Under the pieces are notes generated by a model. The model searched no databases and was not told where the DNA came from. It saw nothing but the letters and a program-made list of their open reading frames with translations. The position numbers and the translations under genes are program-made. A stretch of DNA of 64,000 bases from assembly GCA_014240165.1 (NCBI GenBank), contig JAAZXM010000003.1, positions 90,683 to 154,682 of the forward strand. Direction: 5' to 3'. This document shows, one piece after another, positions 1 to 8,683 of this stretch. Every line of letters starts with the position of its first letter. Position 1 is the first letter of the stretch. Origin of the DNA: Myxococcales bacterium. Lineage in GTDB: Bacteria > Myxococcota_A > UBA9160 > UBA4427.

Positions 1-1115
1 TTGCAGCGGGCGCGGGTGCGGGGCTGACCGCAGCGTTCAACGCGCCCCTGGCCGGCATGCTCTTCGTCATCGAGGAGATGCGTCCACAATTTCATTACAG
101 CGCGATCTCGGTGCAGGCAGTGCTCGTGGCCTGTGCCGCGGCCGACGTGGTTGTCCGAATCCTGCTCGGCGGTGCCTTCGTGCTCCCCATGGAGACGTTC
201 CCCGCACCTCCAATGGCATCGCTTTGGGTCTTTCCCGTTTTCGGAGCTCTGATCGGTGCGATCGGGTACGGGTTCAATCTCGCGCTGGTCAGAATGGTCG
301 ACCGGGCAGGTCGGTCAAGCGAATGGCAACGGCTGGTCTTTGCGGGGTTGTTGGGTGGGTTCGTGGGATGGCTTGCGATGGAGATCCCGGCCGCTGCCGG
401 GGGAGGTGAGGCCCTCGTGGAACGTGCGCTCTCGGGAGTCATCCCGACCGCGTTCCTCCTTCTGCTCTTCCTGGGTCGCTTCGCCTTGACGATCGCGAGT
501 TATGGGACCGGCGCGCCGGGGGGGATCTTTGCGCCCATGCTCGCCCTGGGCACTCTCTTCGGGCTCTGGTTCGGCCAGGTCTCCCAGGGACTCTTCCCCG
601 CGCTGGTCGATCATCCCCAGGTCTTTACTGTGGCCGCCATGGGGGCGCTCTTTTCCGCCACTGTGCGCGCACCGATTACGGGAATCGCGCTCGCCATGGA
701 ACTGACGGGCAGCTACCAACAACTGCTTCCGATTATTCTCACATGTGTCCCCGCCACCCTGGTTGCCCATGGCCTGGGCGGCATGCCCATCTATACCCTG
801 CTCCTCGAGCGTGTCCTTCGCGATTCGAAACTCGCCGTCACCGGCCGCTTGGCCATCTATCTCGAAAGCGGCGCTCCTCGTTCAGCGACTGGCTTCGCCC
901 TGGCGGAGCAATTGGCGGAGAAATACCACCTCGAATTGATTCCCCTCGATGTGGATCTGGACGCGGCCCTGATGGATCGTTACGGCGCTCGGCTCCCGGT
1001 GCTGGAATTCGAGGGGATTGAGTTGGCCCACGGCGAATTCTCGAAAGAAGCGCTGGAGCATGAACTCAAGCGGGCTGCCGTGGCGCTCGAATCCGCCCCG
1101 AGCACCGGGGATTGA
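1..1115 (+). CDS. ClC-family chloride channel/transporter (5' end outside window) with glutaredoxin-like tail
   Basis: The reading frame is open from base 3 and begins inside the gene, in a typical ClC helix (GLTAAFNAPLAG then FVIEE). Several membrane helices follow, with the ClC selectivity-filter signature GIFAP at about 525-536 and the late conserved stretch around MELTG. ClC proteins move chloride across the inner membrane as channels or as Cl-/H+ exchangers; the helices that would decide between these lie upstream of the window. Instead of CBS domains, the last 90 residues (about 849-1076) read as a small thioredoxin/glutaredoxin fold: beta strand LAIYLE, a helix, strand ELIPLDVD, a helix ending RYG, a cis-proline-like motif RLPVL, and a final helix. 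The place where CxxC should stand reads APRS, so it cannot do dithiol chemistry. ClC identity is firm; the tail assignment is from motif pattern only. Confidence 0.88.
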   Translation, partial: AAGAGAGLTAAFNAPLAGMLFVIEEMRPQFHYSAISVQAVLVACAAADVVVRILLGGAFVLPMETFPAPPMASLWVFPVFGALIGAIGYGFNLALVRMVDRAGRSSEWQRLVFAGLLGGFVGWLAMEIPAAAGGGEALVERALSGVIPTAFLLLLFLGRFALTIASYGTGAPGGIFAPMLALGTLFGLWFGQVSQGLFPALVDHPQVFTVAAMGALFSATVRAPITGIALAMELTGSYQQLLPIILTCVPATLVAHGLGGMPIYTLLLERVLRDSKLAVTGRLAIYLESGAPRSATGFALAEQLAEKYHLELIPLDVDLDAALMDRYGARLPVLEFEGIELAHGEFSKEALEHELKRAAVALESAPSTGD

Positions 1116-1174
1116 CCCTCGCTGTCCAACGGGTTTCAGGCCGGGGCGAGAGGGGATCGCAGACGGGACCCGGC

Positions 1175-1606
1175 TCAACCCCGGCGTGCGGCGGAAGCGG
1201 TTCCGTCCTCTCGACGCTTCGCCTCGATCTCCTCGGCGCTGTGCAGATTCCCCTGCCCGATGCCTGGGCAGCCTTGCGCGGCGGCCTGCCACTTTCCCCC
1301 GGATTCGAGGTTCGTCTGCCAGAAGGGATAGGTTCGGCATTGGCGAGGCCGCAAATCGTAGACCGTGCAGCCCTGGCTCGGGTCGTAGAAGACGCAGGCG
1401 CCGTTTTCCCTTTCGCGCAGGGCGATGATCCCGCCGGGAAGCGCCCGAGTGTAGTCAGCACGAAAGCGCTTTTCGCTGAACCCGCCGCGCTCGGCCAGTC
1501 GATGGATGTCGCCTTCGGTGATCTTCACCGTGCCGGGTTTGCCGGTACAGCATTTTCCGCACTGAGTGCAGCCGAAGTGGAGACCCGCCGAATACCATTT
1601 CGTCAT
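1175..1606 (-). CDS. YkgJ-family cysteine-cluster (putative metal-binding) protein
   Basis: A 143-residue protein starting at ATG 1606, chosen because the family's conserved core FGCTQCGKCC begins only a few residues in. Eight cysteines are visible: C13, C16, C19, C20, then C71, C80, C90 and C113, with the family's DLRPRQCRTYPF block around residues 85-96. YkgJ proteins (Pfam CxxCxxCC, zinc- or iron-chelate-binding) have no firmly established reaction. It starts 10 bases after the stop of the AsmA gene on the same strand, so the two are probably cotranscribed. The C-terminus is short and basic. Family assignment is strong; function is unknown. Confidence 0.85.
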   Translation of the reverse strand: MTKWYSAGLHFGCTQCGKCCTGKPGTVKITEGDIHRLAERGGFSEKRFRADYTRALPGGIIALRERENGACVFYDPSQGCTVYDLRPRQCRTYPFWQTNLESGGKWQAAAQGCPGIGQGNLHSAEEIEAKRREDGTASAARRG

Positions 1607-1616
1607 GCCGATCAGC

Positions 1617-4600
1617 TTAACTCGGCCCGGCCGCGCCCGGGTGCTGCTTCGACTTCGGCGCAGGGGAGGGGGGTCGCGTTTTGCCTGGCGGCCCAGGTGT
1701 GAAGGCTCGGAGGGCCTGGACCTTCGGACCCGCCTCAACGATTTTGCAGTCCACGGGATCCTGGAGCAGGCTCAAAACCGCAGGCGCATCGACACCGGTG
1801 GAACTCAGCATCTTGTCCGTTGTGGTGCCGAGTTGGATGACCGCGTCCGAGATTTGCGGGGAGATCTTGTTCACTACGTGTAGGGCCCGGCCGATCAGCC
1901 CTCGTGCGAGATCCGAGGCGGTTTGAAAAGGCTCTGGGCGAATACTTGGCGAGTTCAGGGGCCCCTTCACGCGCACTGCAGCGGTGATCCCCGTTGCGAT
2001 GGTTTCCTTGAGGTGGGGCCGCAAGAGCAGGTCGATTTTGCGCGTGGGCAGATTCAGCATTCCCGCACCGCGTACTTGGGTCTCTGGGGCGTCCCAAAGG
2101 AGTGCGTCGGTTCGAAAGATGCCCTCGTCGACGTTCAGAGCCGCGATGAAACACGTCATGGGGATGCTTCCAGTGCGGGGCTGTGATTTTAGGGAGAGTT
2201 CGATGGCATCCGCGTAGCGATCGGCCAGGGTGCCGTGACCCACGTCCATGAGCAGCCCGCCCGAGAGGTGCGCCGCGAGGTCTTTCGCGTTCCCGCCGCG
2301 GGTTGAGAGATCGATGGTGGCTCCGAAACGCCCACTCGCCATGTTGGGTTGGCCGACTCGCGCTACCAGGGAGCCCAGGTGGAGTCCCGTACCTCGCAGG
2401 CCCAGGGACACGACGGGCTCCGGATGGCTGGTGTCGAACTCGCCCCGGGCGGCAAGGGCACCCCCCGGCCAGGCGAGACTCAGGCTCGGGCCGTTCAGCA
2501 CGCCCTTGGCCCAGTCAAGATCGACCTTGCCGTCCGTCGCCGTCCAGTCGCGATCGAGCAGGACCCGGTCGACGCGCAGGCTCAGGCGTCCTGCGGTGTC
2601 CGAGAGCCAGCGAAGATTTTCCGGTTTGAGGGCCGCATCCAGGGCTGAGGTGGAATCCGAGGCGGCGGGCGGCGCCTTCTGGGTTTGAGCCGGCGCTTCT
2701 TGTTGGGGCCTTTGCGGCTTTTGCCGAAGGTCCAATTCGTCGAGCCGAAGGTTCAATGCGAATGAAGGGATGGCCTGGCTGCGGGCGAGTATGCCGCTGC
2801 CTTCGAGACGGGCTTTCCCGATCTGCGAGTTCAAGTCCCGAAGCTTAAGGGTCTGGAGGGAGCCCTCGATATGCGCTTTCGCCTTCACGGGGCCCCAGGG
2901 CGGAAGCGAACCCCCCCAGGTTTCGCCAATCGCCGTCAGAGTCGGGGCCTGAAGGTTGATCTCGAGTTGGCCCGATTCATCGCTTGATTCGCCGGGTATG
3001 ACCAGGCTGCCCTTCAGGCCGAGTTCCACGCCGCCGAGTGCTCGCACGTGAATGTCGATGTTCTCGATCAGGCCCGCGGTCCCAGCGCTCTGTTTGAATA
3101 CGCCGGCGAGTTTCAGGGTATCGATCTGGCCCACCGGTCGATGGGCGAGTCCCGGGACGTGACCGGGCTGATCCAATTCTCCGCGGAGTTTGACCTCAAA
3201 GCCGTGGCGATCGGGCCAGACGCTCTTTGCCCGCCCCGAAAGTTCGATCCAGTCATTTTCGACGGGGCCCGCCTTGGCGTCGAATTGCTGCAGCGCCCAG
3301 ACCTCACCCGCGGATTCAATGCGGGCGGAGATCACGAGGGGGCGGAGGCCGAGGAGGTGCCTGGGCATGGGCCGTTTTTTGATTTCAGCGAGCATCGTTT
3401 CAGATTCAGCGGCCTGGTCCTGAAATATGTTTTCCGCCAATTCGGTGAGCACTTCGATGTTCTTCGCGTGAACCGTCAGATCCAATTCACCCTGCAATGC
3501 CTTGCCCGGGTACGTCAAATTGCCCTGGAGTTTGGCCTCCAGGCCCTCCTGGGGGCTGATTTGGATCTCGATCTCCTCTGCTCGGGGGGCCGAGGCATTG
3601 CCGCGAAGCTGAGCCTGGAGCCGGGCATGTCCCAACTTGGCGAGGTCGATATCGAGGTTCAGGGGACCCAGGGATTCGCTGAGGTCGGGGCTTTCCAACT
3701 CGATTTTCATTTCGAGCCCCGCGTCCCCCGCGAGATCGCGAACCGAACCCGAGAGCGCGAGCCGAAGGTGCTCGGCGCTGCCCAACTCCAGGCTTCCGCC
3801 CTGCAGGTCGAACCCGCGTTTTCCGTCGGATTGAAGCCGGCCCTTGAAGGCAACAGGGCCCACCACCCCGGCCCAGGCCCCCGCTTGCTTGCCGGCCAAT
3901 CGTGCCACCAGGGGTGCGGGCTTCGTGCTGGACGCGGTGAGTTTGATATCGACATCGGAGAGTTCGGGGAGCTTTCCGAGATGCCCCTGCACCCCGATCC
4001 GCGCTTCGGCCTTTCCGACCGAGAGTGACAGGTCAATGGGCCACGTGGCGTCGGGTGCGCCTTCGGCTTTTTGCGAAAAGGTTCCCGAGAGATGAAAGGT
4101 TTCGCCTTCCGCAATTCCGCGAACGTTCAGCTGGACCGGGGCCTGTTTTTTTGCGCGCCGGGCATCGGCGTTCACCGAGGAGAGGGTGAACGCGCGTTTC
4201 GAAACGTCGTCACGAAAATGAAGCTCGAAATTGACGAGCCCGAAATCTTGGGGCGTGGGATCGATGGGGTAGCCCTTGGGCGTGGTTTCTTGGGGCGCGG
4301 TCTCAGTCACGGTCGGGCTCCAATTGGCCCGGCCCTGGGCATCCCGCGACAGCCAGGCCTCCACGTCGTGAAGTTGCAGGCTTCCTATCATCAATTCGCG
4401 ATTCCGGATCGATCCCAGGAGATCGATTCCGATCTCGATCCGGCCCGCCTTGGCCAGGGGGTGGCCCGTTCCCTTTAGCGGGCTCTCGATTCGGATTTCC
4501 TCTATCTGCATCCCGGGTTGGGGATAGAATTTCAGTTGGAGAGCGCCCTTCATCGCGATGGGGTAGCCGCTGGCTTCGGAGAGTTCTTCGGCCAGGGCGG

Positions 4601-4697
4601 CCTTCAGGCGAACGGTGTCCACAGAAGCGAACCAGAGGCCGACGGCCAGGGCGGCGATGGAAAGCGCGGCAATCAATCCGCCCACGATTCGGCGCAA
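1617..4697 (-). CDS. AsmA-family envelope protein
   Basis: A 1026-residue protein with one N-terminal signal-anchor helix (residues about 5-25), then the AsmA N-terminal signature (SGYPI, LQLKFYPQPGMQI, IRIESPL) and a long beta-rich region ending in the AsmA C-terminal domain around residues 790-940. Members are periplasmic proteins hung from the inner membrane; relatives such as TamB and YhdP form long grooves thought to carry phospholipids to the outer membrane. Residues about 660-690 are a low-complexity Pro/Gln/Ala linker. The start is TTG 4697, with AGGAGA about 9 bases upstream on the minus strand. The last 40 residues are proline- and lysine-rich and lie outside the domain. It is followed at 10 bases by the YkgJ-family gene. 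Confidence 0.88.
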   Translation of the reverse strand: MRRIVGGLIAALSIAALAVGLWFASVDTVRLKAALAEELSEASGYPIAMKGALQLKFYPQPGMQIEEIRIESPLKGTGHPLAKAGRIEIGIDLLGSIRNRELMIGSLQLHDVEAWLSRDAQGRANWSPTVTETAPQETTPKGYPIDPTPQDFGLVNFELHFRDDVSKRAFTLSSVNADARRAKKQAPVQLNVRGIAEGETFHLSGTFSQKAEGAPDATWPIDLSLSVGKAEARIGVQGHLGKLPELSDVDIKLTASSTKPAPLVARLAGKQAGAWAGVVGPVAFKGRLQSDGKRGFDLQGGSLELGSAEHLRLALSGSVRDLAGDAGLEMKIELESPDLSESLGPLNLDIDLAKLGHARLQAQLRGNASAPRAEEIEIQISPQEGLEAKLQGNLTYPGKALQGELDLTVHAKNIEVLTELAENIFQDQAAESETMLAEIKKRPMPRHLLGLRPLVISARIESAGEVWALQQFDAKAGPVENDWIELSGRAKSVWPDRHGFEVKLRGELDQPGHVPGLAHRPVGQIDTLKLAGVFKQSAGTAGLIENIDIHVRALGGVELGLKGSLVIPGESSDESGQLEINLQAPTLTAIGETWGGSLPPWGPVKAKAHIEGSLQTLKLRDLNSQIGKARLEGSGILARSQAIPSFALNLRLDELDLRQKPQRPQQEAPAQTQKAPPAASDSTSALDAALKPENLRWLSDTAGRLSLRVDRVLLDRDWTATDGKVDLDWAKGVLNGPSLSLAWPGGALAARGEFDTSHPEPVVSLGLRGTGLHLGSLVARVGQPNMASGRFGATIDLSTRGGNAKDLAAHLSGGLLMDVGHGTLADRYADAIELSLKSQPRTGSIPMTCFIAALNVDEGIFRTDALLWDAPETQVRGAGMLNLPTRKIDLLLRPHLKETIATGITAAVRVKGPLNSPSIRPEPFQTASDLARGLIGRALHVVNKISPQISDAVIQLGTTTDKMLSSTGVDAPAVLSLLQDPVDCKIVEAGPKVQALRAFTPGPPGKTRPPSPAPKSKQHPGAAGPS

Positions 4698-4995
4698 TGC
4701 TTTGATCTCCTGAGCCCGGCTGGGCGGCCCTTGTCGTCATGCGGCTCTGGGACGGCCCGGCGAGTCGCCTCGAGTGTGTTCGGCCAGTCTAGCTGCGCGC
4801 TCTCCGCTCGTCCCGCGGTCGGGGCCGAGCGCAGCGGATGCGGATCATCCTTCGGGTGCTGAAGCGTGGGCGGACGATCACTCCCCGCGGACGCTCCCGG
4901 TGGCCGGCGGCAGGGTGAGGGCCCGGCGAAGAGGATTCGCCTATCTTTGCGCGCCCGCGGCGCGGGGATTGCTGGCGGCGGATTTGGAGGGAAGA
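4698..4995. other. Intergenic, divergent promoter region
   Basis: About 300 bases between the divergent AsmA gene and the secreted repeat protein. It is GC-rich and must hold both promoters. I see the AsmA ribosome-binding site at its left edge and a GGAGG-type site at 4985-4991 at its right edge, but no convincing -35/-10 pair, hairpin or RNA gene. Confidence 0.5.
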
Positions 4996-5646
4996 GTGCG
5001 AGGGCAAACGAAGAGCGATGGGTGGCCGGGTGGATATTTTCGTCTGGCGAGAAAAGGTTCTTTGGCGTGGGCTGTACCCCTGGGTCTGGCTTTGTTTTTC
5101 TTGCCGCCCCTGCCTGCCCAGGGCCAGGGAGGCTTTGGTGAATCCGACACCGAGTCATCGAGTGGTCTCGATTCCATGACGGTGGAGACCGAGAATCCCG
5201 ATTCCATGACGGTGGGAACCGAGAACCCGAATGAGATGACCGTGGGTACGCGGTCTTTGCCCGTACCCGTGGATACCGAGAAGCCGAGTGCCATTCCCGG
5301 CACAGGGGTCTCGCCCGATTCCCTGACGGTCGGGACCGAGTCGCTCTCGGATGCGCCCAGCGGATCCGGCCTCTACGGCAACGCTCCGAATCCGGGCGCC
5401 GCGCCCGACCTCGAGCCTGCCAGTCCCACGAGTCTCACCGAAGCCCGCGCGATGCTGCGGCGGGCCCAGACTCGCCTGCAAACCGCCAACACCGCGGTGG
5501 GAAATATGATGGAGCGCGACTATCCGAAGGGACAGGCAAGGCTCCTGCTCTACGATGAGAAGAAGTCGGCCCAGCAGCAGGTCGATCAGGCTGAACGCTG
5601 GGTCCAGCAATTCGGTGGCGGATCGGCGCAGAGCGTGGCGCCCTAG
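4996..5646 (+). CDS. Secreted protein with DSMTVxTENP repeats (unknown function)
   Basis: I place the start at GTG 4996 because TTTGGAGGG lies just upstream and it yields a normal Sec signal peptide: basic start, hydrophobic stretch LAWAVPLGLALFFLPPLP, cleavage near AQGQ. The 216-residue product then carries an acidic, threonine-rich zone of near-identical 10-residue units (DSMTVETENP, DSMTVGTENP, then degenerate NEMTVGT and DSLTVGTES). A helical C-terminal region from about residue 150 (EARAMLRRAQTRLQ, QQQVDQAERWVQQ) looks like a short coiled coil. I do not recognise the family. It ends 6 bases before the sulfatase-like lipoprotein gene and is probably cotranscribed with it. It should sit in the periplasm or outside the cell. 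Confidence 0.65.
   Translation: MRGQTKSDGWPGGYFRLARKGSLAWAVPLGLALFFLPPLPAQGQGGFGESDTESSSGLDSMTVETENPDSMTVGTENPNEMTVGTRSLPVPVDTEKPSAIPGTGVSPDSLTVGTESLSDAPSGSGLYGNAPNPGAAPDLEPASPTSLTEARAMLRRAQTRLQTANTAVGNMMERDYPKGQARLLLYDEKKSAQQQVDQAERWVQQFGGGSAQSVAP
5170..5253 (+). repeat. In-frame 30-bp tandem repeats in the secreted protein
   Basis: Two full 30-bp units (5170-5199, 5200-5229) and a diverged partial third (5230-5253) encode D-S-M-T-V-x-T-E-N-P. A further decayed copy lies at 5317-5340. The unit length is a multiple of three, so copy-number change would keep the frame. Confidence 0.8.
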
Positions 5647-5652
5647 CGAACC

Positions 5653-7059
5653 ATGCTTCGCAAGTTCGCTGCAGGGCTCCTTCTTATGCTGACGTTCTCT
5701 TGCGGAGCCGAGGCCCCGCCGCCCTCGATCCTTCTCTTCGTCATCGACACCACCCGGGCGGACGATCCGGCGCTCGGAGAGTCGCGACTCGAGACGACCC
5801 CGTATTGGCGGCGCCTCGGGGAGGAGGGGCTCGTTTATTCGCGATCGATCTCTCAAGCCCCCTGGACCCTTCCCGCCCATGCCTCCATGCTCACGGGTCT
5901 GCTCCCGAGCCAGCACGGGGTGGGGTGGGTCTCGACCCGGGCAGAGGATGCCCTGGTCACGGTTACCGAGCGGCTTGCCGAGGCGGGTTACGAAACTCTG
6001 GCCGTGGCTGAGAATCCCTGGCTGACTCCGACCTTCAACTTGCTCCAGGGCTTTGATCAGAATTTCTTCATTCGGCAAAAGGGGCTGACCGCAGAAGAAG
6101 CCGTTGCGGAGTGGCTGGAGAATCGACCGGCGGGCGCTCCCTTTTTCGTATTCGTCAACGTGGTGGATCCGCACGCACCCTACCAGGGTCATGAGGCGTG
6201 TCGGCTTCCGGATCGCCTTGCCTTGGACGAGGCGCGTGCCCTCAATCCCGGAACCCATCCAGAACTCTGTGTGCCCGCCGATCCGGCGGAGCTCGAAGTG
6301 ATGCGGACGCTTCATCAATGTGACTTGACCCTCGCCGACGAAAAGCTCAGGCGGATTCACGGATTGCTTTTGGAGCAGGCGCCTGAGCTGATCTCCATCG
6401 TTACTTCGGACCACGGGGAACATTTCGGAGAGCATCAGCTCATGAGTCACCAATTCAGCGTACGCAACGAGCTCCTTGCCGTTCCCCTGGTGGTGCACGG
6501 GCTGGCCGGCATCGATCCCGCCCGAATCGATGCGTGGGTAGGCACCTCGGACCTGGCCCCGTCCATTCTGGAATGGGCGGGCGCGTCCCCGCTTCCGGGC
6601 CAGGAGGGACGAACCCTGCCTACCCGGCCGGAGGAAGGGCGTGAGCGAGCGGTTGTCTCGGAATACGCGGATTACGTCTCCCTTGAGGCCAGCACGGGGA
6701 TGGGTCGGCGGCTCCTGGCGGCCGGGCGAGGCCTGCGTTCGGACTGTGGGCCCGACCAGCCGGTATTCGGCAGCATGCGATCCGTCATTCGGTATCCCCA
6801 CAAAGCCATTCAATACAGCGAGTACGATGCCGAACTCTTCGACCTCTCCAAGGATCCGGGGGAGACGCGGAATATCGCCGAAGAGAACAGGTCACTCCTC
6901 GAGGAATTGCTCGCGCTGCTTCCCGAGGCCGGTCGTGTGCCCAATCCCAGCCCCGAGTTGCCCTCCGAGCCGGCCCCCGAAATCTTGGAATCGTTGCGGG
7001 CCTTGGGGTATCTCGAGGCCGAGGAATCGGACCCATCCAAAACCAACGGGAAGGAGTAG
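5653..7059 (+). CDS. Sulfatase/alkaline-phosphatase-superfamily lipoprotein
   Basis: A 468-residue protein with a lipoprotein signal (LTFSC, lipid cysteine C17) and the sulfatase fold: metal-binding IDTTRAD near residue 31, nucleophile segment APWTLPAHASMLTG near 69-82, and a second metal site TSDHGEHFGEH around 252. In classical sulfatases the nucleophile is a Cys or Ser modified to formylglycine within C/S-x-P-x-R. Here the position is Thr (T72 in WTLP), as in phosphatase- and phosphoglycerol-transferase-like members, so it may act on phosphate or phosphonate esters; the substrate is unknown. It is anchored facing the periplasm, follows the repeat protein by 6 bases, and lies about 70 bases before a polytopic membrane protein. 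Confidence 0.85.
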   Translation: MLRKFAAGLLLMLTFSCGAEAPPPSILLFVIDTTRADDPALGESRLETTPYWRRLGEEGLVYSRSISQAPWTLPAHASMLTGLLPSQHGVGWVSTRAEDALVTVTERLAEAGYETLAVAENPWLTPTFNLLQGFDQNFFIRQKGLTAEEAVAEWLENRPAGAPFFVFVNVVDPHAPYQGHEACRLPDRLALDEARALNPGTHPELCVPADPAELEVMRTLHQCDLTLADEKLRRIHGLLLEQAPELISIVTSDHGEHFGEHQLMSHQFSVRNELLAVPLVVHGLAGIDPARIDAWVGTSDLAPSILEWAGASPLPGQEGRTLPTRPEEGRERAVVSEYADYVSLEASTGMGRRLLAAGRGLRSDCGPDQPVFGSMRSVIRYPHKAIQYSEYDAELFDLSKDPGETRNIAEENRSLLEELLALLPEAGRVPNPSPELPSEPAPEILESLRALGYLEAEESDPSKTNGKE

Positions 7060-7129
7060 CCGGGTCCAATAGGGATCTTTGGTGTCCCGGGGAACGCGCA
7101 GTCCCAGTCCCGTGCTCTACACTTCGACC

Positions 7130-8683
7130 ATGGATGAAAGCCAAAGAGGCCAGGGCGAAGGCAGTTCAGCCCTGGATCGCTTGAGCCTGATCTTGATCCC
7201 GGCCTTCATCACCCTCGCCGGTGGCCTGGTCGCCCGGGAGTTTCTGCTGGCTCCGTTTCGGGCCTGGAACGATACGCGTCTTGCGCCATCCGCGGCGCTC
7301 CTGAGTGGGTCCGGCTTCTATTTCGGCCCGGGGGAGGGCCCGCTTCTCGGGCATATCTATTCCCCCATTGCGCCCTTCTTCTATTTGCCGGCGGTGTTGG
7401 CACCCTCGCCCGAGGGCGCCGTAATGCTGGGTACCCTCATGACCGCCTTAGCCTTTTTTGGGCCCGTCCTGCTTTTGCTCTTTCTTGGGTGCAAGGGGCG
7501 TTCGCGCTGGGTATGGGCCTGCTTCCTCGTCTTCTGCTTGTTCACCTTTTATGAGCGTGCGCTCCTGGGCCCGGCGTTTTGGATCCACGCCGATGCACCC
7601 GCCCTGGGATTCGGGGCTATCGCCTGCGCGGCGCTCTACGGAAGCGGCGTGCGCGTGGGTGCCGGTAGATGCCTGGTTTCGGCCTTCGCTGTGGTCCTCG
7701 CGGTGGGCTCGAAACAGGTGGCTCTTCCCCTGGCTTTCGCGCTGCCGCTCTATGTCTGGCTCCGGGAGGGTCGGGGTGCGGCGCTTCGCTATCTCGTTGC
7801 GCTCGCGGTGGCGGGTGTGGCGGTATTGGGGTTTGTGGCGCTCTGGGTTGATTTCGAAGCCATGTGGTTTACCGCAGTCACGGTTCCCATGAGCCACCCC
7901 TGGAAGGCCGGGAGCGCCTTCGAAGGGCTGGGCGCTTCGCTGGCGGAGCTCGGCTGGGTGTGTTTGCCGATCATGGGCCTGCTGGCGGGTTTATGGCTGT
8001 GGGGTCGCCCTATTCGGAGAAAACAGGAGCAGGGCGGGTCGCCCGACTTTTTGCGGGCGAACCCATGGTTTCTTCTGCTCTTTGTCGCGCTCTTCTTTGT
8101 GCCCACATCCGTGCTGGGCTTCGTGAAAGTTGGAGGGGACGTCAACACCCTGGCCTATACCGCGTATTTCGCAGCGGTCGCGCTGCTTCTTTTCGTACTC
8201 GAGGCGATCGGCCAGTGGGAAACAGGCCCGGGCGATCGATCGGGCGGAGTCGCCCGTGCGGCATTGCTCGCGGCCGGGGGCATTCTCGCGCTCATGACCC
8301 TGCCCACGTTATCCGGGACTCGCGCGCTCTATGACGGGTACGGTGAGAATCCCGAAAGGACGGCCTGGGCTTTCGTGAACACCGACCCCCGAGGAGTCTA
8401 CTTTCCCTTTCATCCCCTCATGGCCCTGATGGCCGAGGGCAAGGCGTATCACACGAGCAGCGGCCTGATCAGTCAGGACCTCACCGGGGAAAGGGTGGGG
8501 CCCGCGTACTTGGAGGCGCACCTTCCACCGGGGATGCAATTCGTCGCGTTTCGGGGGAGGTCCGATTACAGCGAAAGGTACTTCCCCGAGTACAACGCAC
8601 GGCTTCGGATACCGGCGTTGCCGGGTTGGACCGTCTTGGCGGCGGGAAGGCCTGACGCCCGGGGTAACGTTGATCGGAACTAG
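7130..8683 (+). CDS. Polytopic membrane protein, GT-C glycosyltransferase-like
   Basis: A 517-residue product from ATG 7130; an earlier in-frame start at 7079 would only add a proline/serine tail. It has roughly ten hydrophobic helices and, after the first helix, a loop with paired acidic and aromatic residues (WNDTRLAP), followed by HIYSPIAPFFYLP. This layout resembles GT-C mannosyl/arabinosyl-type transferases that use polyprenyl-phosphate sugars, with a soluble C-terminal segment after about residue 410. I cannot identify an exact family or donor. It follows the sulfatase-like lipoprotein on the same strand, and its stop overlaps the stop of the convergent amidase gene by 4 bases. Confidence 0.6.
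   Translation: MDESQRGQGEGSSALDRLSLILIPAFITLAGGLVAREFLLAPFRAWNDTRLAPSAALLSGSGFYFGPGEGPLLGHIYSPIAPFFYLPAVLAPSPEGAVMLGTLMTALAFFGPVLLLLFLGCKGRSRWVWACFLVFCLFTFYERALLGPAFWIHADAPALGFGAIACAALYGSGVRVGAGRCLVSAFAVVLAVGSKQVALPLAFALPLYVWLREGRGAALRYLVALAVAGVAVLGFVALWVDFEAMWFTAVTVPMSHPWKAGSAFEGLGASLAELGWVCLPIMGLLAGLWLWGRPIRRKQEQGGSPDFLRANPWFLLLFVALFFVPTSVLGFVKVGGDVNTLAYTAYFAAVALLLFVLEAIGQWETGPGDRSGGVARAALLAAGGILALMTLPTLSGTRALYDGYGENPERTAWAFVNTDPRGVYFPFHPLMALMAEGKAYHTSSGLISQDLTGERVGPAYLEAHLPPGMQFVAFRGRSDYSERYFPEYNARLRIPALPGWTVLAAGRPDARGNVDRN

Noticed and set aside
5155-6813. A 552-codon open frame on the minus strand opposite the sulfatase gene
   Set aside because: It mirrors a strongly recognisable plus-strand gene, has a composition of arginine, glycine and proline runs, and no domain pattern. 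Similar long antisense frames (for example 22041-23645, 52997-54463, 57113-58555) are by-products of high GC.
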